From the NCBI RefSeq assembly GCF_963678635.1, contig NC_087065.1, positions 72,117,345 to 72,181,344 on the forward strand: DNA of 64,000 nucleotides, written 5' to 3'. Origin of the DNA: Symsagittifera roscoffensis (Eukaryota; Xenacoelomorpha; Acoela; Convolutidae). The position numbers were made by a program, and so were the translations under genes. The notes under the pieces were generated by a model. It made no database searches. It worked only from the letters and a program-made list of their open reading frames with translations, and was not told the origin of the DNA. Below, piece by piece: positions 42,421 to 52,800 of this stretch; the first letter of the stretch is position 1, and the number at the start of each line of letters is the position of its first letter.

Positions 42421-42847
42421 TAGGCTAATAGCTAATACTTTTGCCGTTACAAAATATATCTTACATTTTTAAAAAACAGTGGCAACCTATGGAATAATCT
42501 CAAGGAAAGCTTTCAAATAATTTATCTTAAATATTTCGTTAGAGTGTGATACAATCAATCAAATACTTCAAATTTGTTATTTAAACTTTTGCCGTTTTTG
42601 ACAATTATTATGATTAGAATTGTAATTTGACTTACCCGTGATAATTTGAAAAAACTTTCAACTGGCAAAGAAAGTAATTTTTTTTGAAAAAAAAAGCAAG
42701 CGAGCCTGCCTCATGCAAAAAACTAGTTTTTATTAGCTCCTTCGCTTAGTTTAAAAATTTTTTTGTACTAGTATTGTACATCGGCGTTTATATTTCGGGG
42801 AGACAAAAATTAGATATATAACTCAAAAACTCAGTTTCAGATTCAGA
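42421..42847 (+). promoter_or_regulatory. Upstream region of SPT16
   Basis: AT-rich. No clear TATA at a fixed distance; TAGATATATAACTC lies 25-40 bases before the ATG. ACTCAGTTTCAG ends 7 bases before the start codon and looks like a 3' splice site, so the true 5' end may come from a 5'UTR exon or a spliced leader. Between 42421 and 42780 I see nothing else. Confidence 0.4.
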
Positions 42848-42956
42848 ATGTCCCTGGAGTTCAACGATGCGTTATGCCGAGAGCGGTTGAAAGTTTTCTA
42901 TAATTACTGGCGGACTTCTGAGATGAAATCGTGCGATGCCATTGCAGTAGCTGTCG
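42848..42956 (+). CDS. SUPT16H: SPT16 exon 1
   Basis: Encodes the first 36 residues (MSLEFNDALCRERLKVFYNY...DAIAVAV) and one base of Gly37. Donor G/GTAAGATG. It aligns with the N-terminal helix and first strand of SPT16. Joining to 43109 gives GTGDDLVYCKSKSMQVWLFG, as expected for the family. Confidence 0.93.
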
Positions 42957-45900
42957 GTAAGATGATTCAGATTTCAAAAAAGCCGAGGGAAAAGGGTTTA
43001 AAAACCGTAGTATTTAGCAAACTCGTAATATGTATGCGAAGTCTAATTCCATAGAGTATAATTTGACAAAATAGTTTGCGACATCTTTTGTAAAAGTTCA
43101 ATATTTAGGAACTGGAGATGACCTAGTATACTGTAAATCGAAATCAATGCAAGTCTGGCTCTTTGGGTACGAAATCACGGACACTCTAGTTGTATTTGCG
43201 CGTGACAAACTGTTTGTCTTGACCGGGAAGAAAAAAGTTGAATTCTTAAGTCCTCTGCAATCGAATGAAGATGAAAACCTGCCACAAGTTGAAATGATAG
43301 TACGAGAAAAAGGGGACAACAAAGTGCATTTTGATAAAATATTCGGGGCTCTTGAAAACGGTAGTAAAAAGCAACTGGGAACGTTTGTAAAGGATACATT
43401 TGATAGCGAGTTTATAAAATCATGGGACAAGGCGCTTAACGCGGCGAATTTTGGAAAAGTGGACGTGTCAAAAGAGACCGCAAGTTTGCTGGCAGCCAAA
43501 GATGAAAAAGGACTGGAACTGATGAAAAAATCCAGCGAACTTACGTCAACTTTCTTCACTAAATACATAAAAGATCAGCTAGTTGTTCTCATTGATAAAG
43601 ATAGGAAAATTAAGCACTCAAAATTTTCCGAGCAGATCGAGCAAGCTAGCGAAGACAAGAAGTATTTGCAAGGCTATGATCCATCTGAAGTTGACTCATG
43701 TTTTCCGCCTATTATTCAAAGTGGAGGCAAATACCAGCTCAAGTTCAGCGCTGAGAGCGATGATCGAAATTTAGCCTATAATGTCATAACAATTCAATGT
43801 GGTTTGAGGCTTTTAAGCCACTGTTCTTGCTTGGTCCGGACGTTTATGGTGAACCCGTCGAAAGAACAAACTGACATTTACGAATTATGCTGCGATGCAT
43901 TAGATTTGGCAATTTCATCTCTGATTCCCGGGGCAAAGTTTTCTGATATTTGCAGTAAAACAGTTGATTTTGTTAAAGGAAAAAAACCAGAGCTTTCACC
44001 GAAACTTACAAAAAATTTTGGTTTCGTAACTGGAATTGAATTTAGAGAAGGTCAACTTGTATTGAACTCTAAAAGTGAAGCTAGAGTGTCTAAAGGAATG
44101 ACTCTGGTGGTTTGCGTGGGTTTCGAGAATCTGAAGAACCGAGAGGCGAAAAACAGCACAGACAGTGTATACGCAATTTTCGTCGGAGATACAGTCAGAG
44201 TTGTGGATGAAAAAGGCGCTCAGGTGCTGACAACCGCTAAGAGGAAGGCTAAAAATGTGTCAATACATCTCAGAGATGACGACGACGAAGAGGATGACGA
44301 TGATAAAAACAAAGTCAATGAAGTACTTGGAACCAGGAAGGCCAAAGTTGCTGTTTTGCAGAGCAGATTGAGACAAGATGATAAAGCGGAAGAGAAACGA
44401 AAAGAAAGGCAACGCGAGATTTCTCGACAACTGAACGACCAAGCGAAACGAAGGTTACTTGCACAGAAAGCCGACAAAAAAGATGATGGACAATCGCGGA
44501 AAAAGCAAAGCTCATATAAGAGTGTATCTAACATGCCATTTTCTGAACCTGAGGTTCGAACTATGAAATTACACGTTGACCGAAAAACTGAAAGCTTGAT
44601 TCTTCCAATACAGGGAATCGCGACTCCATTTCACATCTCGACAATCAAGAACATTAGTTCAGCAGTTGAGGGCGAATACACGTACCTCAGAATAAATTTT
44701 TTCCACCCTACAGGGTTTCTGACAAATCCTACTCAAGGAGACCTCGAGAGCTACTTCATCAAGGAAATCAACTACAGAGCTTCGAATATCAAGAAAGCTG
44801 GAGAATCGATGGCTCCGAGTTCGAATCTGAACAACGCGTTCCGACTTATCAAGGACGTGCAGAAAAGATTCAAAGCTCGAGAAGCAGAGGAAAAAGAGAA
44901 AGAGGGAATCATTAAGCAGCAGGACTTGGTTATAAACCCTACCAAAGGCAACCCGAAGTTGAAAGATCTCTACTGTCGTCCTACTCTTTCGTCAAAAAAG
45001 TTGCAAGGGTCGCTAGAATCGCACACTAATGGATTCAGATATACAAGTATGAACGGCGATAAAGTCGACATTCTGTTCAGCAACATAAAAATTGCGATAT
45101 TTCAACCATGTGATAAGGAAATGATAATTGCGTTGCATTTTCATCTCAAAAACGCCTTGATGATCGGAAAGAAGAAACATTTTGACTTGCAATTTTTCAC
45201 AGAAGTGGGAGAGATTACAACAGATCTGGGAAAGAGTTTTACTCGAGACAGGGACGATGTATACGAAGAACAGCAGGAGCGAGTTCTGAGGCATAAATTA
45301 AAGAGTGCTTTCAAGAGTTTCATCGACCGAGTTGAGCAAGCGACCAAAAGCCAGGTAGAGTTCGAGGTGCCTTTCCGAGAGCTCGGGTTTTTCGGAGTGC
45401 CCCACCGGTCCACGTGTTTCTTGCAACCGACTAGCAGTGCGCTCTGTAATGTCGTTGAGTGGCCGACATTTGTAGTAGTTTTGGAAGAAGTTGAACTGGT
45501 TCATTTTGAAAGAGTTCAGTTCACATTGAAACACTTTGATATGGTGTTCATTTTCAAAGATTATTTCAAGAAACCCGCAATGATCTCTTCGATTCCGATG
45601 GCATCTATCGACGCAATCAAAGACTGGCTGAACTCAGTCGACATTAAGTACACAGAAGGCTTGCAGTCTTTGAACTGGACCAAGATTATGAAAACCATAA
45701 CAGACAACCCCGAAGCGTTCTTTGCTGACGGAGGCTGGGAGTTTCTGGATCCCCAGGAAGAGGAATTGGACCAGGACGATGACAGCGAAGTTGAGGATGA
45801 AACCTTCAAAGTCAGGTTGGATATTGCTATAGATGTATTAGCTCCCTTTTTTATATTCACTGTTTTTTAGCGCAAAATGAGGTCCGAAACAGTTAAATGG

Positions 45901-47829
45901 TTAATTGGTATATCATTTGAAGCCCACACAATCTCAATTCGATAAACTGTGAAAAATTTCCGAAAGTTTTTTTTTGTATCGAAATTTTTTTGGCTATTTC
46001 CATTGGCGATTGAATGGTTCGAGTGCAAAATTAATTAGGGTTACTAAGTGTCAAAAAATGAAGTGAAGATGCTTAGAGTGTGTGGGTTTCGTTTGGTTTT
46101 TGGGAAAAGTCCTAAAAATTTATCGCGCTCTTATTTGACTTTTTTGGTTTTACTGTTGATTTCTTATCAAATTTGCTAAAAGAACGGCAAATTACGCTCT
46201 CCAATTACGGCAGTGCAAATAGCCAGAGTAAATGTAAACTACAGATGACGAAGCGTTTGGCTGGTTTTGTAAGTGGTGCTTATTTACGATTGGCTCATAC
46301 TGCGGCTGCTGTATTCACACTCGTAGTCTCACGACTTAGAGGACCATTTCAGCGGCGACGAGGCAGAGATGGAGGAGGAGAGCAGTGATGAGTCTGGCTC
46401 AGATTACTCCGGAGAGGAGGACGAGGACGATGGCGGCAGTGAGGAGCTAGGAAGCGACGAGTCCAGTGGTTAGTGAGTCAGCGTTGGCTGTTCACGTTAA
46501 AAATACAACACCTCGAATACTTACTTAGAATTAACATCTTTTCCAGTTATATCCGTTGTCAATTGTTCTGCCGCACTCGTTTTCAGTCACTTTGTTCGGC
46601 CCAGTAAATAGATTTGAGTTTTGAACTGAGATTAAACTTGAGGCTATGATACGCAATTTTTGAAAAGATGAGAAAACGGTAGCTAAACAGGTTTTGGATG
46701 AAAGATGTTTTCCAAAAAAACTAGTTGTGGCTCAGAAAGTTCAGCTATATATGTTCATTCTGTGGTTTCAGCAGCGCTACATGCATTTAAAATGGCTAAG
46801 CTCCAAGAAGCATGAAAAATTTATTCAAAAAACCACCCACGTCTTTCGTCAAATAATTTTTTGGGTCATTTTGACTTACAAAGCTCAAATTTTTTTTTGC
46901 ATCTCCCCACTAATGAATAAACGCGAGAGTCGTAGAAAGACGCGTAAAGCAGCAGAGGCCGAGTGGGTTAGGCATACGTCTCTCAAAACGAAGGTCTTGC
47001 GTTCGAATTCCCACTTCGGTCTCTGTTGGAGGGTCCCAGTGTCATCCGCCTCCAAGGTGGGACAGGCCGCTGCAATGTGGATAATGACATCTCCCTCCCC
47101 AACGGTTGGCCTTGCACTGAGCAGGACCGGGGGCTAAGAAAGAAAAACGCGAGAGTCCAACCAGATGCATATTTGGGGAATGGATGCCTAAAATATACAT
47201 CGACTATCCAATGATTTTTCTTTGGCGCCAATATACTAATTTTAAGGGAAGCTCGCGCCCAAAAAAATGTATTATTTTAGTCAATACCTTCCAAAAAGTG
47301 CCCAAAACGGTCTTACAGAGGCGCCGAAAAATACGATGTCTTTTTGTGTTTTAAAGTCCATTTGGTCGAACCAAAAAAAGTGATCAAAATCCACCTCCCC
47401 TCGAGAAAATCCTACATCCGCCTCGGAGTCCAAATGTTTTAGAATTATCTGGTCTTATTCAATCGAGTGCGAGTAATCTGAAATCTGTTCTCATATTTGG
47501 TGGAGACTAAGAAATTGGGACCGTTGATCTAAAAATACTCGATTCCTGCGCTGGTCAATGGTGATGATTTCTCGCTTTTTGAAGGTTTTGTGTCAAAAAG
47601 AAAAAAGAAGTTATTTGTTTCCATTGAAGGAAAAGACTGGAGTGATTTGGAGGAAGAGGCGGCGAAGGAGGACAAGGAGCGAATGAGAGAGGAGGTGGAG
47701 TATGGTCAGAAGGGAGGTCAGGTCCCCATGCACAAGCCCTCCTCATCCAGTAAACACAAGGTATCATCCGGCTCATCACACAGGAACAGCAAGCATGCCC
47801 CTCCCTCCAAGAAGGCCAGGAGGTTCTAA
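42848..47829 (+). CDS. SUPT16H: SPT16, large subunit of the FACT histone chaperone (4 exons)
   Basis: Exons 42848-42956, 43109-45815, 46353-46468 and 47630-47829, total 3132 bases, 1043 codons plus stop, close to the usual 1030-1050 residues. Introns are GT-AG with phases 1, 2 and 1. SPT16 with SSRP1 forms FACT, which loosens and rebuilds nucleosomes in the nucleus. The N-terminal part has a peptidase-M24 fold without catalytic duty (YPPI/SGG-type segment at IIQSGGKYQLKFSA). An acidic loop DDDDEEDDDDK lies near residue 427, followed by the middle domain (EPEVRTMKLHVDRK, FHPTGFLTNPTQGDLE, VEFEVPFRELGF, WLNSVD). The C-terminus is acidic (exon 3), then basic (exon 4). The single-exon read-through from ATG 43147 to 45870 would miss both ends and so was not used. 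Confidence 0.97.
43109..45815 (+). CDS. SUPT16H: SPT16 exon 2
   Basis: Acceptor ATATTTAG/GA at 43108/43109, donor CAG/GTTGGA at 45815/45816. It covers residues 37-939 in one exon of 2.7 kb, an unusually long exon for this gene. The open frame beyond the donor (to 45870) is intron read-through. Confidence 0.95.
46353..46468 (+). CDS. SUPT16H: SPT16 exon 3 (acidic tail)
   Basis: Acceptor CCATTTCAG/C, donor AGTG/GTTAGT. It encodes SGDEAEMEEESSDESGSDYS and GSEELGSDESSG, the acidic C-terminal domain that binds H2A-H2B. It is too short to appear as an ORF. The phase (2 in, 1 out) joins perfectly with exons 2 and 4. Confidence 0.93.
46919..47157 (+). mobile_element. tRNA-derived SINE in SPT16 intron 3 with target duplication
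   Basis: A 213-base element (46932-47144) flanked by perfect 13-bp direct repeats AAACGCGAGAGTC (46919-46931 and 47145-47157). The head has an A box-like GGCCGAGTGGGTTAGG and a B box-like GCGTTCGAATTCC, as in a Leu/Ser-type tRNA. The body is GC-rich (GTCATCCGCCTCCAAGG) and ends CTAAGAAAGAAAAA, a simple A-rich tail. A perfect target duplication implies a recent insertion. Confidence 0.85.
47630..47829 (+). CDS. SUPT16H: SPT16 exon 4 (end)
   Basis: Acceptor CCATTGAAG/GA. It encodes KDWSDLEEEAAKEDKERMRE, a Ser/His-rich stretch and the basic end PPSKKARRF before TAA. The DW-LEEEA motif and the basic tail are typical SPT16 C-terminal features. Confidence 0.95.
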
Positions 47830-49317
47830 CCGGGCTAAAAAGAACAGGATGTTCTGAGCAGAAGAGTCAGCACAGCTTGGAATTGGAATCTTCTGGATTC
47901 ATAACTTTTTTTGAAACTGCAACACACTAACAAAACAATCAGTAGTCTGTTATTATTTCGAGCATAGTTACTCTTAAAGACTTGATTTGTTCTAGTTTTT
48001 TTTTATGAAAGCTGAACTGAACGCGATGAATATCTACAAAATTGATTTTTTACTGTAACAAAACAAAAAGGATCAAATTAACGCTAGGTTTCAAATCAAA
48101 AACTATCCAAATTTGAAAGCTTTAGTCAGATTTCGAAAAAATAAGCTTTGAGAATTGGTCAAATTAAGTAGCAGTTACTCAATTTTATGTATTCAGTTCA
48201 ATTTTCCAAATCGATATGTCTAATTTCAGTTTATTTTTCACTGGCGATCACGGGCGTTTAGCCATTTACATTTTCAGACTATTGGAGCTACCATAATAGA
48301 CCGAAAAAAGTGCTTCAATTTAAAATGTATGTTGGCACTTAAGAATTAAATTTGGTCAGAGAAATGAGGAGTGCTGTCATTTCATTAAAAAGCACGGCTT
48401 AAGCCAATCATAATCGAGTAAAAAAGATTTTTTTTTTCTGATTGGCTTGTCTACTTTGTGACCTGTCTTCTTTTTGCTATGTAACAAAAAATTGACGGTC
48501 GTGAAATAGAGCCAAGGACACTGAAGGAGTTGAATAGTTATTTGTGGACGTTTATTGCTGTGAAATGTATGATGCCTGAGTCCCTGGAAAAAACAAGATA
48601 TCGTCATCCAGCTCGTCAAAATCGCAAACAAACAAATGAAAAAGCTCTTTTAGAAGAATTTAATGTGCATAATTTTTTTCAGGCTTAGGAACACATTCAT
48701 ATTATAGAGATACAGATATCTGGCTGTTCACTTCCAATTGAAAGATTCACTTACCGAAAGTTACAATAGATTCTGAATGATGTAAAATGTTTCCTTGAAT
48801 TGAAGGCAATGATTTTTCTGAACTGTTAATTATAGTGCTGAAGTGCAAAGTAGCTCTACCGTATTTGAAGTAGGTACAACTGAGTATATTGGTTGAGCCA
48901 GTATTTGTTGCTAACTTAATTATTTGTCTTCGTTTTGTTTTTAATTTGAATTACCATTTTCGTATTTGAACTTAAGAGCCACTTTTTTAAAAGCGTTTCT
49001 GGGTTATGCGTTGATTTTAATTATTGTTTGAGTTAGTCAAAAGTGGCTTCATTTGTCATGATCTATTGTCATTAAATAGATTAATGTTTCTATAAACGAA
49101 GTTTTTTGCAGCTGTCTTTTTTTATTAAGCCAATAGGCATACAGACTCATTGTCTAAGGATGATAGCCCAATGTTTTATTTTGCTTAAATTTTAGGTTTG
49201 CCTTTGAAGCTTTTAGACTAGTTGTAAAAAGTTTTCCATTTGATTGTCTAGACAAATTTTTGTTTTGATTGTCATCTCAGTCGCTCATTTCAGATCTCAG
49301 GAAATGATTAGGAAAAA
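47830..49317. other. Intergenic region SPT16-ITFG1
   Basis: About 1.49 kb, AT-rich. It contains the SPT16 3' untranslated region and the ITFG1 promoter, but no clear AATAAA close to the SPT16 stop and no gene. The antisense frame at 48377-48631 has no recognisable features. Confidence 0.4.
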
Positions 49318-49321
49318 ATGA
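49293..49321 (+). promoter_or_regulatory. ITFG1 leader with a five-codon upstream ORF
   Basis: ATTTCAG ends at 49293. ATG 49304-49306 opens a five-codon frame whose TGA (49319-49321) overlaps the main ATG (49318-49320). The spacing is fixed by the sequence and could reduce or couple translation of the main frame. Confidence 0.55.
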
Positions 49322-49849
49322 CAACCACTCAAAACTTTTTGTTGCTTTTGACCATAGCCAGTTTTCACAGCGTGACAAAGGCTAGTTTTATTTCATCGAA
49401 TACGAAAGGTCTTCTAGCAGCGCTAGGTGATTTCAACAACGACAAATACACTGACATAGTTTCGATTGATAAAAATGGAACTGCTTCAATCTGGTTCTAC
49501 AAGAAGAAAGACAGCGATGGATCCCGCGTCTCTCGTGACTCGATTATGAAATTGTCGCTAAAAACAGACGAACAGGCGGTCGGTGCAATTCCTGGTGATT
49601 TCAACGCCGATAATACCCTTGACCTGGCAGTTCTGGTTGAAAATACAAAAGATGATCGGATGTATGAACTGAAAATGTTCTACCATGATGTCCAGAACTC
49701 AAAAGAACTGGAAGCTTTCTCATACGGCAACGGTTCATCGCCGATTGTTTTCAATGGCCAGCCTCTGGTTTTGGACGTGAATGGAGACCAGGTTCCGGAT
49801 TTCTTAGGCAATGTGGAAGGCGGCTTTAATTTAGTTCATACCATTGACG
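49318..49849 (+). CDS. ITFG1: ITFG1 exon 1
   Basis: Ends at GACG/GTAAGTG. The open frame continues 42 codons into the intron with no family similarity, so the splice donor is preferred. Confidence 0.93.
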
Positions 49850-52800
49850 GTAAGTGTAATATGCTTACTGCCAGATTTTCTGTACGCCAAGCGTTAATGA
49901 TTTTAATTGTTTGTTATTGTTTTGGCAAAGGGAAAAAGAAATCTCGGTTGCCGTTTTTTTTACCATTGCGATGAGTAATGGTGTTGTCACCGGTTACTAG
50001 ACTTTTTTCACGAAAATAACTTTGTTACATAATTCGCTCGTGAAAATGTTAGACGTCTTTTACTTGCTTTAGTATAAATTCAAAATGAAGGAAAACTTTA
50101 AGCGCAGTCGTAATACGCATGCTTGAGACGACAAAGACCGGGCATTTGATTCCAGCTGGGCACTTTTTTTGTAAACTGAAAATGTTCGGCTATTTTAGAC
50201 TATCGTCTGTCTGCTTAATTTTGTCGGCTTAGTTTCCACATGAGGGACTTTTTTGAACGTTCGGTTTCTTTCTAGCATTCCGAAGGCTCCTTTTTACACT
50301 AGCCAGCAGCGTAGTGTATTAGTACAAACCTTTTTTTTCTAATCTAACCCGCAAGTAAAACTTATTTTTGTGCCTTTTTGCTATAATCACGATCTGTAGC
50401 CTTGGAGTTTTCATAGCATCTGTTCTCTGCTTTATTTGTGGCTAGTGTTTGTGATTTATTAAGCGTCCATTGCAGAGTGGTTAGTGCTTGAGGCTCATTT
50501 TCTTCAGGTTGGAGTAGGGCGCAGATCGAAACCGAGACGTAGTCGAATTTTTACTAATTCGATGCTTATTTATACTTTTTCTTATTGCAATTTATAAAGC
50601 TGCGTTTTGCCGTGTTCTCGCTAGTGGTTGCGAAGTGAAGCTTCGCCTCTGTGTAATTTTTGTAAATGGTGCAGGTATTTTTTTCAAGGATTTATTAGGC
50701 GATTTTAAAAAAATTTTGGACGAAAAATGGTTTTTTGAAGGTGTTTTTTAAAGAGTCGATAAACGTAGTTCAAACGTGGGTCGTGATGATTTTTTTAAAT
50801 TAATTATCGAAGTTCCCAGCGAAATAAAAATTTAACCTATTGATGCGGTTTTCTCAATTGGCTTAATTTAATCACGAAAGTGTCGATCATAAATTGTTCT
50901 TGAAGTTCAAGAAGCTTCAGGGCCATGTATTTTTCTTGAAAATTCGAAGATTGAGATTTTTTCAAAAAACAAGTCAGCATGTTTCTGTACACGTTCGTTC
51001 ATTGACTTTTTCCAAATATCTCTTGGCTTTATTTTAATTATGTGCTTTGTCTTTTGTCTATGGGCTATTAATCATCGTCTTTCATTTTTGTATCGCAAGG
51101 GTTGCGATGCTCATCTATTTGTATAGCAAGTGTCCATATTTCCCCTCATCTAAGTCTATTGTTTGTGTGTGGTTTGACCAGATAAACTCAAAAGAATTCT
51201 AGAACTCGAACATGGAGGTTGAGCGGAGCTTTTCACCACTTGCGATACCTTGTAGAAATAGCATTGCAAGCTAGTAGACAGGAAAGAAAATGATAGCCGT
51301 TAAGTCCAAAAACATATACCAAATTGAAAAAAAAACTACAGTATAAAGCTTCAAATGGTTGCCTGGAAAGATCCTCTGTTTGCAGAAAGCTCGTCGCGAA
51401 ACACAATCAACGGCCGTTTAATGAAAATACAAAAACATGTATCGAGCACAAAAATTATGTTCCTTGAAATGACTCAAAAGCCATTAAGCCGCTATAATAT
51501 AAGCCGAAATCATCTGGGCAGAATAAAATTTTCAAGTGAACCAAAAAAGAGATTATACGAAATCGAGGTTGGTACAATTATAAACAAGAAAAGTAAATTA
51601 AAAAACTAAAATGAGGTAAAATGTAAAGTTCGTACAGCAAGACAATCAAATTCTACGATGTAGCAACTAAGCCGACAAAACATGAGCAGTCAAATAATAA
51701 GCCGACATTTTTTAAACGGAATTTCAGCTTCGAACATAAGACCGTTGACATCCCAGGCATATTAGTTACTCCAGGCCATGTGTGCCGGAGACACAAAAAA
51801 TAATTGAATTCATTATGAACTGAACATAAGTTAACCATTTTTAGTTTTGACCATTCTGTGAACGAAGTTATATACGGGAAAAAAGTCTTGTACCTCGATT
51901 GCTATACTCGTGCGGATCGCAAGGGCAATAAGAGTTTTAACTGACTGTAGTTGTCTTGGCATAAATAATAATATCAAAAAATATACAATAATTTTTAAAC
52001 AAAAAAACTTCAGAAAAAATCAGGTTTTTTTGAACCATTTTGCGACCGGGAGATGTAAGTGTTGTGACTTTTGGGGCAGGATTTTGACACCGCTTAAATC
52101 ATAATATAGCGGGTTAGTGGCCGAAGGCAAAAATTTAGCGAATTCATCAGCGTGACTTAAGCTCCCGTCATGATATTTAATTAAACAAGAGGACTTTTTG
52201 GCATCAATAGCAGAAAAGAGATTTTCGTATTTGCGATCAGCGACCGTAGATAAATCCCACTCTGCGGCTGTTTCAATCGTCAGACGGCGAGTGATTCTGG
52301 CCAAAGATCTCACAGATCCAACCCTGCACTACACGGCCCTTTCTTGAATACGAAAAAGCGAGTTTAAAGTTAAGCAGGATCGATGTAATCGAGTCGATAA
52401 AATTGTTAGTTTTTTAGTGGGAAATATCAAAGCATATCAACCAAGTCCTTTCAAAGACAAGAGTGGAAACGTCATCTCAGGAAAGTACAACCAAAACTGT
52501 GGACACTCATTTGCCCATGTTGTGGGAGACGATCAACCTGATATTATTCTGTGCTCCGAAACAACACTTGAAATATTCGAGGGAGACCGAGGACAGTACG
52601 AGAGCAGAGCAGAAATCCCCTTTCCAGAAGGCAAGTCAGTCCATGGAACTCCTATCGTGGTTGATGTTGATTTAGACGGTAAACAGGAGATTGTGCTCCC
52701 AGTATGTACTGACGATAAATGCGAAGAGTCTGAAATTTATTACTATGATGTAGAAGAGGTCAGTGGTAACTATTCTGAGAACAACTGGAAACTTTTTCAC

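Noticed and set aside
45816-45870. The last 18 codons of the SPT16 long open frame
   Set aside because: They follow a CAG/GTTGGA donor, show no SPT16 character, and the real acidic and basic tails are found in exons 3 and 4 in matching phase.
46960-47032. A functional tRNA-Leu/Ser gene
   Set aside because: A and B boxes are present, but stems are imperfect, a 130-base GC-rich body follows, and the whole is bounded by target duplications, so it is a SINE.
46694-47137. 147-codon plus-strand frame in SPT16 intron 3
   Set aside because: It spans the intron and the SINE; no family similarity and it would break SPT16 splicing.
49850-49974. The 3' end of the ITFG1 exon 1 open frame
   Set aside because: Intron read-through after GACG/GTAAGTG; the family sequence resumes at 52418.
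52020-52313. 97-codon minus-strand frame in ITFG1 intron 1
   Set aside because: Looks somewhat coding-like (balanced composition), but has no recognised domain, no splice context I can defend, and lies in an intron. Kept only as a curiosity.
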